NCBI GenBank assembly: GCA_003671075.1
Contig: QWPT01000012.1
Location: 1 to 50,059, forward strand
Direction of reading: 5' to 3'
Length of the DNA stretch: 50,059 nucleotides
DNA from: Planctomycetota bacterium
GTDB taxonomy: Bacteria; Planctomycetota; Phycisphaerae; Phycisphaerales; SM1A02
Positions 26,107-34,942 of the stretch are shown here, one piece after another. The position numbers were made by a program, and so were the translations under genes. Positions within the stretch are counted from its first letter, which is position 1. Each line of letters starts with the position of its first letter. The notes under the pieces were generated by a model that searched no databases, was not told the origin of the DNA, and saw only the letters and a program-made list of their open reading frames with translations.

Positions 26107-26562
26107 ATGCGACCGAAACAAAAGATCATGACGGGCTCTTCGCTCATCCACCGCATCTTCATCTTCACCCTTGCCGGGTGGATGTTGCTGTGCTGCTGCG
26201 ATAAGAAGTTACTGGCATCGGCGATCGCCGACGAGCCTGGGAGTGCACGCGCTTGCTGCCAAGACACTTGCTGTAAACAGTCACCCAGTTCGGATGATTC
26301 CCGTTCAGCCGACCAAGGCCAACGCGAGGCACCCGCACGCCGTTGCACCGACGGCTGCTGCAACAAAATCTGCTGTGTCTCCGCTCCGTTCGAAGTAGAT
26401 GTCGACACGATCGGAACCCTGCCTCTCATCGCGATATTCCCAGAGATTGGCGTTGATTCAGTCGCGGCAGCGGTCGAGGTCGCGCGATCGCGGTTCAATC
26501 GCTCCGATGGCGAGCCTCCCCCGCGGCTTGTGCTGATTCTCTCCGCACGCATCCGGATCTAA
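26107..26562 (+). CDS. Secreted Cys-rich protein at the head of an efflux operon, 151 aa
   Basis: A signal-like hydrophobic helix (about residues 12-30, LIHRIFIFTLAGWMLL) precedes three Cys groups: LLCCCD, ACCQDTCCKQ and RRCTDGCCNKICC, in total 13 Cys in about 70 residues. The remaining C-terminal half is Cys-free, with a hydrophobic beta-like stretch (IGTLPLIAIFPEIG). Dense CC and CxxCC pairs suggest metal or thiol binding in the envelope, but no known family is recognised. The gene stands 59 bp before the TolC-like gene and points the same way, so it is probably the first gene of that operon. Start may be 26107 or 26128 (both ATG, neither with a good ribosome binding site). Confidence 0.65.
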   Translation: MRPKQKIMTGSSLIHRIFIFTLAGWMLLCCCDKKLLASAIADEPGSARACCQDTCCKQSPSSDDSRSADQGQREAPARRCTDGCCNKICCVSAPFEVDVDTIGTLPLIAIFPEIGVDSVAAAVEVARSRFNRSDGEPPPRLVLILSARIRI

Positions 26563-26621
26563 ACGACCACGCGCCATTGAACGCGTGTTGTCTGTTTTTC
26601 CGGCCTCGTGGCGAGAACCTC

Positions 26622-27992
26622 ATGCCAAACTCAACATTCAAATCGGTTGTGCCCATGGTGGCGCGGACGCTCGTCCCCGCGATGGTCCTGACAATCGCAG
26701 CCCTTTTCATCGGCTGTGCTTCACGCGAAAAAGTCGCGCCGATGCAGACAGTCGCTGTGCCCGTCGCCGCAAACATCGATGCCGATGAGGCCGCCGCTCG
26801 GGCACTCCGCGTTTCGCCACGGGTACGCGCTGCGGCACTGCGCCTCGACGCAGCGCGCGCGCGAGCAACGGCGACCGCACTGCCGCCGGATCCAACCATC
26901 GCTATCAGCCTGGGTATTCCGATCGACGGTCTTGGTGGAACTGCAATTTCCGCTTCAATCATGCAGGGTATCGGCTGGCTGCTCGCGAAGGACGCGCTCA
27001 TCGACGCCGCAGCGCGCGAGCGTGATGTCGCCGCGCACGAATTGATCGGCGCAAGCGTCGAAACCGCCGCCGAGGCGCGACGGCTCCTCCGTTCGCTGAT
27101 TGCGGCGCGCGTTGTGACCACCGCATCGCGAGTGGCGATGGATGCGCGCGAAGCTCGCAGCGCCATCGAGCGCTCACGCCTTGAACTCGGCGAAACCTCC
27201 ACCGCAAAATTGCTCGGCATCGAGCGAGACGCCCTCATCGCCAAGTTCACGCTCAACGCAGCGGAACTCGAGGAGCACGAGTTGTCGGTCTCGTTGGCAT
27301 CAATCCTCGCCGTCGACCCGCTGCCCGGCCTAATCGATGCTGATATCGCTGCGGATTTCTCTGCTGCCGTTACTTCACTCGAGGTCATCCGCGCCCGTGC
27401 GCAGGTCGCGCGTGCCGAAGCGATGTTCGCATCGGCCGACTCGCCGCTCGGCGCCGATGCGCGCGCGGGAGGAGGATTCATGCGTGATCTCGAGGGACGC
27501 GAATCGATCGCGGGAACGTTCGAGATCGGGCTTCCGATCTTCCGTCGCTCCTTTGAACTTCAGGCTTTACGCGCTGACGCAGACGCCGCGCACGCCGAGC
27601 TCGCCGAGGCCGAGCGCCTGGCTTCCATTGAGAACGACCACGCGCGCACGCGGGTTTCTAGCGCGCGCACGAACCTTGCGCTCGCGGTGAACGGCGTTCA
27701 CAACGCGCAAAATGAGCGTGAAATCACACAGCGCTCTCACTCCAATGGCGAGGCCTCTCTCGCCGATCTCACCGACGCGCGCGTGATCGAGGCAGAGGCG
27801 CAAGCGCTTTGCGCCACCCGACGCCGCGAAGTTGCCGATGCGATCGCACGCCTTGAATCGCGCGCCTTCAAGACGGAAGCCGACGAGCAATCGCGCGATA
27901 GGCTGCAAGCGCTGTCGCAAGATTTGTCGCAAGATTTGTCGCAAGAGCAGACGCAACCACAGACCGAATCATCGAGCGGAGCCGCGCAATGA
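26622..27992 (+). CDS. TolC-like outer membrane efflux lipoprotein, 456 aa
   Basis: A lipobox (LTIAALFIGC) at residues 19-28 marks a lipoprotein. The mature chain is a long series of helices with heptad-like Ala/Glu/Arg patterns in two similar halves (about 50-230 and 240-430), as in TolC/OprM family channels, with AISLGIPI and FEIGLPIFRRS at the beta-strand positions. Such proteins trimerise into a channel through the outer membrane that joins a periplasmic adaptor. The C-terminus is a low-complexity tail with three LSQD-type repeats and Gln/Ser. ATG 26622 is chosen because it gives the signal peptide directly. Its stop overlaps the adaptor start as ATGA, showing translational coupling. Confidence 0.87.
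   Translation: MPNSTFKSVVPMVARTLVPAMVLTIAALFIGCASREKVAPMQTVAVPVAANIDADEAAARALRVSPRVRAAALRLDAARARATATALPPDPTIAISLGIPIDGLGGTAISASIMQGIGWLLAKDALIDAAARERDVAAHELIGASVETAAEARRLLRSLIAARVVTTASRVAMDAREARSAIERSRLELGETSTAKLLGIERDALIAKFTLNAAELEEHELSVSLASILAVDPLPGLIDADIAADFSAAVTSLEVIRARAQVARAEAMFASADSPLGADARAGGGFMRDLEGRESIAGTFEIGLPIFRRSFELQALRADADAAHAELAEAERLASIENDHARTRVSSARTNLALAVNGVHNAQNEREITQRSHSNGEASLADLTDARVIEAEAQALCATRRREVADAIARLESRAFKTEADEQSRDRLQALSQDLSQDLSQEQTQPQTESSSGAAQ
27912..27947 (+). repeat. 12-bp tandem repeat coding LSQD units
   Basis: Three successive units of TTGTCGCAAGAT (first base C in unit one, last base G in unit three) encode LSQD-LSQD-LSQE in the tail of the TolC-like protein. 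Confidence 0.92.
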
Positions 27993-29473
27993 CCACCAAA
28001 CAACGCTTCCCCGCATCCCGTTTCGTCGCCCGCTACTTGGTTCCTGCTGTGATCCTCGCTACCGCGGCCGCGCTGTTGGCAGTAACTGGTTGGCGCGCGC
28101 TTGAGCGTCTACCGGCTGTCCGCGTTTCGCCGGTTGCCATCATCGCTTCGCAGCGGTCGTCCACGCGCGTCGATGGCGGATTGCAGGCGCCGGGTTGGAT
28201 CGAGCCCGCGCCCTACGCCATCGATATCCGCGCACTGCGCGAAGGTGTGGTCGAGGAACTGCGCGTGCTCGAGGGAGCCCGCGTTGCCAAGGGCGATCTC
28301 TTGGTGACCCTCGAGCGGCGCGCCGAACAGGTGGCGGTTGTGCGGGAAACCGCAGGATTTCAACTCGCCGAGGCGCAAGTGCAGTCGAGCGCTGCCGCCT
28401 TGCACGCAGCCGAGCGCACACTCGCGCTTGCACTGGACGCCGACCGTGGAGTGCGTAGCGCCGACGCGGCGCTGAGCGAAGCCGAGGCGATGCGCGCGAA
28501 ACTCGTGGCCGACATGAAGGAAGCCGATTCAATGGCCGCCGAGGCGCGCGACGAGTATGCGCAAAAGTTGAAACTCGTCGATAGCGGCGCGTTTAGCGCA
28601 GGCGATGCGCGCCGATTGGGTCTCCGCGCCGACGCACTCGCGGCCAAGGCTGATTCGCTGCAACAAGAGCGGCCCGCCCGCGATGCAAAGATCATTGCGG
28701 CGCGCGGCGATCTCGAAGCCGCGCGAGTTGCTCGAACCGAGCTTATTGCCGAAACTCTCGCGCGCGACGAGGCCAAAGCCGCATTCGCCGCTGCCAACGC
28801 CTCACGCGACATCGCCGCGGCGACGCGCGATACCGCGACCATCGCCCTCGAACGCAGCGAAATCCGCGCGCCCCGCGACGGCGTCGTCCTCAACCGCATC
28901 GCGCGTCCTGGATCACGCGTCGGTGGCGATGCCGACGCGCTCATCACAATCTTCGACCCCGCTTCGCTGCAGGTTCGCTGCGATGTTCCGCTGAAGGATG
29001 CAGGAAAGCTCGCTGTTGGCCTCATTGCCGAGATTCGAGTCGATGCGTTTCCTGATCGCGTCTTTCACGGCAAGATCGTGCGCATCGTTCCGCAAAGCGA
29101 CATTCAGAAAAACACCGTGCAATGCAAGGTCGAGATCGAATCGCCCGACGAGGCGTTGCGGCCGGACATGTTGGCACGCGTGCGCATCGCCACCGCTGGA
29201 TCGCCTCAGCAAGCGCAAGGTGAATCCGTGGCAATCCCAACTGAGTCGCTGCGCGCGCGCGATGGAGACAGCGCGGATGTCCTCGTTGCAATGCCCGATG
29301 CCGGCGCCGCGCGTGCAGAACTTCGCCACATCAGCCTCGGCATCGATCGAGCCAATGGATGGATCGAGGTCATCGATGGCCTTTCCGCCGGCGACCGCGT
29401 GGTGATCGACGAATCGATCCGCCCCGGGTCGCGCCTCATTCCCATCGAAACCGCGAAGGAGGAAACGCCATGA
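27989..29473 (+). CDS. HlyD/MacA-type periplasmic adaptor (membrane fusion protein), 494 aa
   Basis: One N-terminal transmembrane helix (about 12-36) is followed by half of a lipoyl-like domain (REGVVEELRVLEGARVAKGDLLVTLE), a long coiled coil (about 110-275) made of Glu/Ala/Arg heptads, and the second lipoyl half (ERSEIRAPRDGVVLNRIARPGSRV). A beta-barrel domain (LQVRCDVPLKDAGKLAVG, EIRVDAFPDRVFHGKIVRIVP) and a membrane-proximal domain follow. These proteins link an inner membrane pump with TolC. The gene overlaps its neighbours on both sides by ATGA. Confidence 0.92.
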   Translation: MTTKQRFPASRFVARYLVPAVILATAAALLAVTGWRALERLPAVRVSPVAIIASQRSSTRVDGGLQAPGWIEPAPYAIDIRALREGVVEELRVLEGARVAKGDLLVTLERRAEQVAVVRETAGFQLAEAQVQSSAAALHAAERTLALALDADRGVRSADAALSEAEAMRAKLVADMKEADSMAAEARDEYAQKLKLVDSGAFSAGDARRLGLRADALAAKADSLQQERPARDAKIIAARGDLEAARVARTELIAETLARDEAKAAFAAANASRDIAAATRDTATIALERSEIRAPRDGVVLNRIARPGSRVGGDADALITIFDPASLQVRCDVPLKDAGKLAVGLIAEIRVDAFPDRVFHGKIVRIVPQSDIQKNTVQCKVEIESPDEALRPDMLARVRIATAGSPQQAQGESVAIPTESLRARDGDSADVLVAMPDAGAARAELRHISLGIDRANGWIEVIDGLSAGDRVVIDESIRPGSRLIPIETAKEETP

Positions 29474-30195
29474 GCGATCCCGTCGCGCGCGAGCCGTTCA
29501 TCCGCTGCTCGAAGCTCACCAAGATCTATCGCAAGGGCGATCAAGAAATCGTGCCTCTGCGCGACCTCGATCTCGAGATTCCCCGCGGTGGTTTCGTATC
29601 GCTCATGGGGCCATCGGGATCAGGAAAGACAACACTGCTCAATCTCATTGCTGGAATCGACACCGTCACCAGCGGCGCGTTATGGATCGGCGAGCACAAC
29701 CTCGCCACTATGTCGCGCGACCGTCTGGCCTCGTGGCGCGCACACGAAATCGGCATCATCTTCCAGTCGTACAACTTGGTGCCCGTGCTCACCGCCTTTG
29801 AAAATGTCGAGTTGCCGCTCTTGCTGCACAATCTCTCGCGCCGTGAGCGTTATGCCCGCGTCGACCAGGCTCTTGCCACCGTCGGTCTTTCCGATCGTGC
29901 GGGACATTACCCCAAGCAACTTTCCGGCGGGCAAGAGCAGCGAGTGGCAATTGCCCGCGCAATTGTGGCGAATCCTCCGCTCCTGTTGGCCGACGAACCA
30001 ACCGGCGACCTCGACCGCGTGAGCGCCGACATGATCCTTGCGCTGCTTGACTCGTTGCATATCGAGCGCGGGTGCACGATCGTGATGGTGACACACGATC
30101 CCAACGCCGCCGCGCGCGCCGACACGCAACTCCATCTCGACAAGGGCTCGCTGGCGCGCACGCTCCATACGGCCAGTCGCGAGGCGCGAACATGA
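29470..30195 (+). CDS. ABC transporter ATP-binding protein, MacB/LolD type, 241 aa
   Basis: The complete ABC core is present: Walker A GPSGSGKTT (about residue 47), Q-loop FQSYNLVPVLTAFENV, signature LSGGQEQRVAIARA, Walker B LLLADEPTGDLD and the switch His in VMVTHD. The layout and FENVELPLL motif fit the MacB/LolD/FtsE group, which drive mechanotransmission rather than ordinary substrate passage through the membrane. The ATG at 29470 overlaps the adaptor stop (ATGA); a longer in-frame extension upstream lies inside the adaptor gene and is not used. The next gene again starts with an ATGA overlap. Confidence 0.95.
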   Translation: MSDPVAREPFIRCSKLTKIYRKGDQEIVPLRDLDLEIPRGGFVSLMGPSGSGKTTLLNLIAGIDTVTSGALWIGEHNLATMSRDRLASWRAHEIGIIFQSYNLVPVLTAFENVELPLLLHNLSRRERYARVDQALATVGLSDRAGHYPKQLSGGQEQRVAIARAIVANPPLLLADEPTGDLDRVSADMILALLDSLHIERGCTIVMVTHDPNAAARADTQLHLDKGSLARTLHTASREART

Positions 30196-31346
30196 TTTTT
30201 GTACGCACCGCGTTGCTCTCGCTCCGCATGCTCTCACGCAGCCCTCTTCGCGCGGTGCTCGCCGTACTTGGTATCGCCGTTGCGGTGTTGCTGCTCTGCG
30301 CCGAGCGCGCGATGCACGAAGGCGTGACCGAGGCGACCTCGGCCAACGAGCGCGATACTCGACTGATTGTCTACCGCGCCAATCGCTTCTGTCCGTTTAC
30401 CAGCCGCATTCCCGAACGCTACACCGACGACATCATGCGCATTCCTGGCGTGAAGAGCGCGATTCCGATGCAGATCGTCGTGTCGAACTGCCGCGCGAGC
30501 CTCGACGTGATTGTGTTCCGTGGCGTGCGCGCCGCCGATGCCGAGCGAACCCTCGGACCGCGGCTGCACTTTCGCGCTGGTTCCATGCGTGATTTTCTAG
30601 GCCGCGGAGATGGCGCACTCGTCGGGAGCGCACTTGCAGAGCGTCGACATCTCAAAGTCGGCGATCTCTTGAACTCGGCTGGAGTGGCGGTGACCGTGTG
30701 CGGGATCGTCGAGGCCGAGGGCCCGCAGGACCGCAACGCCTGCTTCGTGCAACTCCCGTTTCTGCAGTCGGCCAATGGCAGGGCGCAGGGTGGCGAGGTC
30801 ACACAATTCGAAGTCGAGGTCGATGATCCGCGTCGATTGTCCGAGGTTGCCGCAGCGATCGATGAGCACTTCGCTTCCGACGCCACTCCAACATCGACAC
30901 GCGCGGAAAAGGCTTTCGTCGCGCGCGCGGCCGAGGATCTTGTTGCCATAGCACGATTCGCCGGATGGCTTGGATTGGGGGCGCTCGTCGCCGTGTTTGC
31001 ATTAGTGGCAAACTCGATCGTGCTATCACTCGAAGGGCGCACGCGCGAAATCGCGATTTTGCAATCGATTGGATTTAAGTCGACCGCAGTCGCATGGACG
31101 GTGCTTGTCGAAAGCACAACGCTTGCAATGTTGGGCAGCATCCTCGGCGCGGGAGTTGCCTACGCGATACTGGCGTTCGGAAAGTTCGGACTCGGCGCTG
31201 AGGGCGTGCAGGTGGAGTTCAGGCCATCGATCTCGCTCTCGCTTGTCGCGATCGGCGCCTCGGTTTGCGTTGGAATCGCTGCGGGCGCAGTCCCTGCGAT
31301 CTCCGTTGCACGAAGACCGATCGTGGAAGGACTCAAGACTTCCTAA
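30192..31346 (+). CDS. FtsX/MacB-type ABC permease, first of two, 384 aa
   Basis: A single N-terminal helix (LRAVLAVLGIAVAVLLLCA) is followed by a periplasmic domain of about 220 residues with CPFTSRIPERY and DDIMRIPGVKSAIP, then three C-terminal helices (LGLGALVAVFALVANSIVLSL, TTLALMLGSILGAGVAYAIL-like region, LVAIGASVCVGIAAGAVPA) separated by REIAILQSIGFKS. This is the MacB/FtsX architecture. The family couples ATP hydrolysis in the cytoplasm to periplasmic events such as moving small molecules, lipoproteins or peptides into a TolC tunnel. ATG 30192 overlaps the ATPase stop. Confidence 0.9.
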   Translation: MIFVRTALLSLRMLSRSPLRAVLAVLGIAVAVLLLCAERAMHEGVTEATSANERDTRLIVYRANRFCPFTSRIPERYTDDIMRIPGVKSAIPMQIVVSNCRASLDVIVFRGVRAADAERTLGPRLHFRAGSMRDFLGRGDGALVGSALAERRHLKVGDLLNSAGVAVTVCGIVEAEGPQDRNACFVQLPFLQSANGRAQGGEVTQFEVEVDDPRRLSEVAAAIDEHFASDATPTSTRAEKAFVARAAEDLVAIARFAGWLGLGALVAVFALVANSIVLSLEGRTREIAILQSIGFKSTAVAWTVLVESTTLAMLGSILGAGVAYAILAFGKFGLGAEGVQVEFRPSISLSLVAIGASVCVGIAAGAVPAISVARRPIVEGLKTS

Positions 31347-31360
31347 GTCGAGAACGCCGC

Positions 31361-32566
31361 ATGATTCCACGCATCAAACTCCTTCCATTCGACTACGCGA
31401 TCCGCAACCTCGGTCGCTCGCCGAAGCGACTTGCCCTCGTTTGTGGCGGGAGCATGCTGGTGTCGATGCTCGTTCTCGGAGCGGTTGCGTTCGCGCGCGG
31501 GATGGACAGCGCACTTTCATCGACGGGCTTGGTGACCAATGCGCTCGTCGTCGGCTCTGGTAGCGAAGAGAGCCTCGAGCGCAGCGAAATTCCGCCGACT
31601 ACCGCTGGCGTGCTGGCGGCAAGCATCGATGGACTGGCCGTGGTCGCGGGAGTTCCTGCGGTCTCGCCAGAAATTCAGGTTGCGCTTCCGCTCACGCTCG
31701 AGGGTGCGCAGAGTGAAGACGCGACCGAGGGAACCACCGCGGCTGCGAGTTCGCGCGAGGCTCCTCCCGCGATCGTGCGTGGATTTCAGAACGAGGCGTT
31801 TCTCGTGCATCCGCAGGTGCGACTTGTGGTCGGGCGTTGGCCCGATCACGGCGCCGACGAAATTGCCGCTGCCCCGGGCGCGCTTGCCCGAGTCGCGGGC
31901 GCGCAAATCGGTACGCGGGTCATCATCGCTGGAACGCCGTTCGAGATCGTCGGCATCTTCGACGCGCCCGGCACCACCATGCACGGTGAGTTCTGGATGC
32001 GCCTCGATCGCGTCGCACAGCTCACACAGCGAACAACGCATTCGTGCGTCGTTGCCGCGCTCGGCAGCGCGGATATGGACGATGTCGATGCCTTCTCCTC
32101 GTCGCGGCTCGATCTCGAAACCATTTCGATGCGCGAAAGTGCTTACTACGCGCGGCTCGGCGACTTCTTCGCGCCAATCAGGCTGTTGGTCATCGTCACG
32201 GCCTTGCTGGTTTCAAGCGGGGGGATTCTCGGCGGAATCAACGCGATGTATGCAGCGTTCGCTTCACGAGTGCGCGAGGTTGGCACGCTGCAGGCGCTGG
32301 GATTCTCGCGCAGCGCGATCGCAATCTCGCTCATTCTCGAGTCCACCGTTGCATGCGTCGCGGGCGCACTGGGCGCATGCCTCGCCGCGACGCTGTTGCT
32401 CGACGGCATCGCCATTCAGTTTTCCATGGGATCATTCGGCCTTCAAGTCGATGCAACAGCCATCGCCTGCGCACTGGCCGCCGGCATGTTGCTCGGCGTA
32501 TTGGGCGCGCTCCCCGCAATCTTCCGCTGTCTTTCTCTTCCAATTCCCAGCGCACTTCGCTCGTAG
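31361..32566 (+). CDS. FtsX/MacB-type ABC permease, second of two, 401 aa
   Basis: It has the same plan as the preceding permease: one N-terminal helix (LALVCGGSMLVSMLVLGAVAF), a large periplasmic domain (about 45-285) and three C-terminal helices (IRLLVIVTALLVSSGGILGG, a helix ending CLAATLLLDGIA, and IACALAAGMLLGVLGALPAI), with REVGTLQALGFSRSAIAIS between the first two. Two different permeases would form a heterodimer over the single ATPase. It begins 14 bp after the previous stop; the ATG at 31361 is chosen because the frame upstream lies inside the neighbour. Confidence 0.9.
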   Translation: MIPRIKLLPFDYAIRNLGRSPKRLALVCGGSMLVSMLVLGAVAFARGMDSALSSTGLVTNALVVGSGSEESLERSEIPPTTAGVLAASIDGLAVVAGVPAVSPEIQVALPLTLEGAQSEDATEGTTAAASSREAPPAIVRGFQNEAFLVHPQVRLVVGRWPDHGADEIAAAPGALARVAGAQIGTRVIIAGTPFEIVGIFDAPGTTMHGEFWMRLDRVAQLTQRTTHSCVVAALGSADMDDVDAFSSSRLDLETISMRESAYYARLGDFFAPIRLLVIVTALLVSSGGILGGINAMYAAFASRVREVGTLQALGFSRSAIAISLILESTVACVAGALGACLAATLLLDGIAIQFSMGSFGLQVDATAIACALAAGMLLGVLGALPAIFRCLSLPIPSALRS

Positions 32567-32594
32567 TTCAGCTCAACAACGCAGATAAATCATC

Positions 32595-33131
32595 ATGTTG
32601 ACATCAACCTTCGCCACCATCGCCTCGCTGTTCATGCTGTTCGCACCGCCGCCATCGACACCACCAGCTGCCGCGCCGAAGATCCCCGACGCGGTCTTTG
32701 TTGCCGAGAAGCCGAAGGATCCAAAGGGTGTTGCCGAAGTGCGCAAGACCGCCAAGAAGGGCGACACCGTTGTGATCGCCGCAAAGATCGGCGGTCGCGC
32801 CGAGCCGTTCGTGAAGAACCGCGCGGTATTTCTTGTTGCCGACCGCGCGCTCAAGAGCTGCGACCAGATCCCAGACGATCCGTGCAAGACTCCGTGGGAC
32901 TATTGCTGCGAGCCACCAGAGTCGAAGAAGATCAACATGATGACCGTGCAAGTGGTGGGCGACGACGGCAAGCCGATCAAGATGGGCGCGCAGTCGACGG
33001 GCGGTCTCGAGCCGCTCGCGCTCATTGTGTTTGAAGGCACCGTTGCTGAAATCGACGACAAGGGCACCTTCATCGTGAACGCGAAGAAGATCTTCGTGGA
33101 GAAGGCCGACAAGAAGTCGCCGGCAAAATAG
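32595..33131 (+). CDS. Secreted protein with a Cys-cluster motif, 178 aa, last gene of efflux operon
   Basis: A signal peptide (MLTSTFATIASLFMLFAPPP) leads to a Pro/Lys-rich linker and a compact domain of about 130 residues. The domain reads like an OB-type beta barrel (DTVVIAAKIGGRAEPFVKN, AVFLVAD, MMTVQVVGDDGKPI, LIVFEGTVAEIDDKGTFIV) with a Cys insert, CDQIPDDPCKTPWDYCCEP, in its middle. The insert (C-x7-C-x7-CC) could bind metal or form disulfides. It follows the second permease by 28 bp in the same direction, so it is likely part of the pump operon. The family is not recognised by name. Confidence 0.72.
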   Translation: MLTSTFATIASLFMLFAPPPSTPPAAAPKIPDAVFVAEKPKDPKGVAEVRKTAKKGDTVVIAAKIGGRAEPFVKNRAVFLVADRALKSCDQIPDDPCKTPWDYCCEPPESKKINMMTVQVVGDDGKPIKMGAQSTGGLEPLALIVFEGTVAEIDDKGTFIVNAKKIFVEKADKKSPAK

Positions 33132-33159
33132 GCGCGCGCCATCGCGCTACATTGCGCCG

Positions 33160-34683
33160 ATGGCCTCATGCGAACCGCTCTTTCTCGGCATCGATGTTGG
33201 AACCTCGGGAACCAAGTGCGTCGTGATCGACGCGCGCGGAGTCATCGTCGCCGACGCGACGGCCGAGCATCCGGTTTCCTATCCGAAGCCCGGATGGAGC
33301 GAGCAAGATCCTGAAGACTGGTGGCGCTCCACCATCGCGGCGGTTCAGCAGGCAACGGCGCAATCGCCCGGTTGCGCCGCGCTCATCGAGGCCATCGGGC
33401 TCTCGGGACAGATGCACGGATTGGTGGCGCTGGACGCCGCTGGAGAGGTGGTGCGGCCGAGCATCCTGTGGAATGATTCGCGCAGCAGCGCGATTTGCAA
33501 CAGGCTGCAGTCGCGCGATCCCGGGCTGGCGATGCTGATGCGCACCACGGGAAACCGCGTGTTTCCTGGCTTTCAAGCACCGAAATTGCTTTGGATGCGC
33601 GAACATGAACCCGCGGCATTTGCCCGCGTGGCCAAGGCGCTTCTTCCGAAAGACTGGTTGCGCTACCGACTCAGTGGCGAGTACATGGGTGAGCCGAGTG
33701 ATGCGTCAGGCACTGCGGTGTTCGACTGCGCCAAGCGCGCGTGGTCCGACGAATTGCTCGGCGCGCTGAAACTCTCACGCGCGCTGTTCCCCGACATCGC
33801 CGAATCGCCGATCCTCTCGACGCGACTCAGCGCCTCCGCCGCGCGTGCGCTCGGTCTACGCGCAGGAATCGGAATCGCCGGTGGTGCGGGTGATCAGGCG
33901 GCGGCGGCCATCGGCAGCGGAGTCGCGGCAGAAGGCACGATTTCGTGCTGCATCGGCACATCAGGCGTGGTCTTCGCCGCGAGCAACCAATGGCGCGCGA
34001 CACCCAACGGCGAGTTGCACGCCTTCTGCCACGCCGTTCCCAATCGCTGGCATTTCATGGGCGTGATGCTGTCCGCGGGCGGATCGCTGCGCTGGTTGCG
34101 CGACACGCTCGCGCAAGATGCTGTTGCGCAAGCGCAAACGCGTGGCATCGATGCTTACGAGGTGCTTGCCGAGCGCGCGGCGCGCGTGGCCATCGGCAGC
34201 GACGGTCTCGTCTTCCTCCCCTACCTCACTGGCGAACGCTGCCCGATCCCCGACCCTGCGATTCGCGGCGGTTTCGCTGGGCTCGACATCGCTCACGGCC
34301 GCGACCATCTCGCCCGCGCGGCGTTCGAGGGCATCACCGCCGGACTCGCGGGCAATGTCGACCTCATGCGCGCGCTCGGCGTTCGCGTCGACGAAGTTCG
34401 ACTTTCAGGCGGCGGTGCGAGAAGTCCGTTCTGGCGCTCGATGTGTGCCGACATGTTTGACGCGTCCGTGTGCCTGCTGGCTAGCGACGCCAGCGGCGCG
34501 TTCGGCGTCGCTCTGCTCGCTGCCGTCGGCGCTGGCGTATTTCCAACCGTTGACGCCGCCTGCGCCGCCACCGTGCGCACCCGCGATCTCCTCGCGCCCG
34601 ATGCCGCGCGCGCGCGCGCCTACAACGCCGTCAAGTCGCGCGCGCGCACCGCCGCCGAGCGCGCTTTGCGCGTGGAGCAGTAA
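33160..34683 (+). CDS. xylB: Xylulokinase (FGGY family), 507 aa
   Basis: XylB phosphorylates D-xylulose to xylulose 5-phosphate with ATP, feeding the pentose phosphate pathway. FGGY features are clear: LGIDVGTSGTKCVVID at the start (phosphate 1 loop), IGLSGQMHGLVALD (xylulokinase type), WNDSRS, GEPSDASGTAVFD, the catalytic base Asp in GGAGDQAAAAIG, CCIGTSGVVFA, LPYLTGERCP and the final LSGGGARSPFWRSMCADMF. Length is normal. No xylA or pentose transporter lies beside it. It starts 28 bp after the efflux operon gene, so it may belong to that transcript or have a promoter inside its gap. Other FGGY sugar kinases are possible but the motifs favour xylulokinase. Confidence 0.9.
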   Translation: MASCEPLFLGIDVGTSGTKCVVIDARGVIVADATAEHPVSYPKPGWSEQDPEDWWRSTIAAVQQATAQSPGCAALIEAIGLSGQMHGLVALDAAGEVVRPSILWNDSRSSAICNRLQSRDPGLAMLMRTTGNRVFPGFQAPKLLWMREHEPAAFARVAKALLPKDWLRYRLSGEYMGEPSDASGTAVFDCAKRAWSDELLGALKLSRALFPDIAESPILSTRLSASAARALGLRAGIGIAGGAGDQAAAAIGSGVAAEGTISCCIGTSGVVFAASNQWRATPNGELHAFCHAVPNRWHFMGVMLSAGGSLRWLRDTLAQDAVAQAQTRGIDAYEVLAERAARVAIGSDGLVFLPYLTGERCPIPDPAIRGGFAGLDIAHGRDHLARAAFEGITAGLAGNVDLMRALGVRVDEVRLSGGGARSPFWRSMCADMFDASVCLLASDASGAFGVALLAAVGAGVFPTVDAACAATVRTRDLLAPDAARARAYNAVKSRARTAAERALRVEQ

Positions 34684-34695
34684 GATCACCCTTCG

Positions 34696-34920
34696 ATGAT
34701 CATTTTCATCACCATCTTGCGCTGGCTGGTCGCGATCGTCGGCATGGGCGTTGTCGCGTGGATCGCGTGGAAACTGGTCAATCGCCAAGAGGCGAAAGAC
34801 TCTGATTTTCTGCAAAAACTCGATGAGGACGATGATCGCGCCGCCAAAGGCCGCTTCGGTCCACCAGCAAAGTTTGGTACTCCGCCAAGGTCAGAGCCGC
34901 CTACGAAGCCTGAGGCATGA
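34696..34920 (+). CDS. Small single-pass membrane protein, 74 aa
   Basis: A strong N-terminal transmembrane helix (MIIFITILRWLVAIVGMGVV) is followed by a charged region (EAKDSDFLQKLDEDDDRAAK) and a Pro-rich tail. It follows xylB by 12 bp and could be co-transcribed. No family is recognised. The compact size, good helix and typical codon use make it a plausible real gene; it is convergent with the amidase gene ending at 34943. Confidence 0.55.
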   Translation: MIIFITILRWLVAIVGMGVVAWIAWKLVNRQEAKDSDFLQKLDEDDDRAAKGRFGPPAKFGTPPRSEPPTKPEA

Positions 34921-34942
34921 AGCGCAAGCCGCGCGTCGGAAC

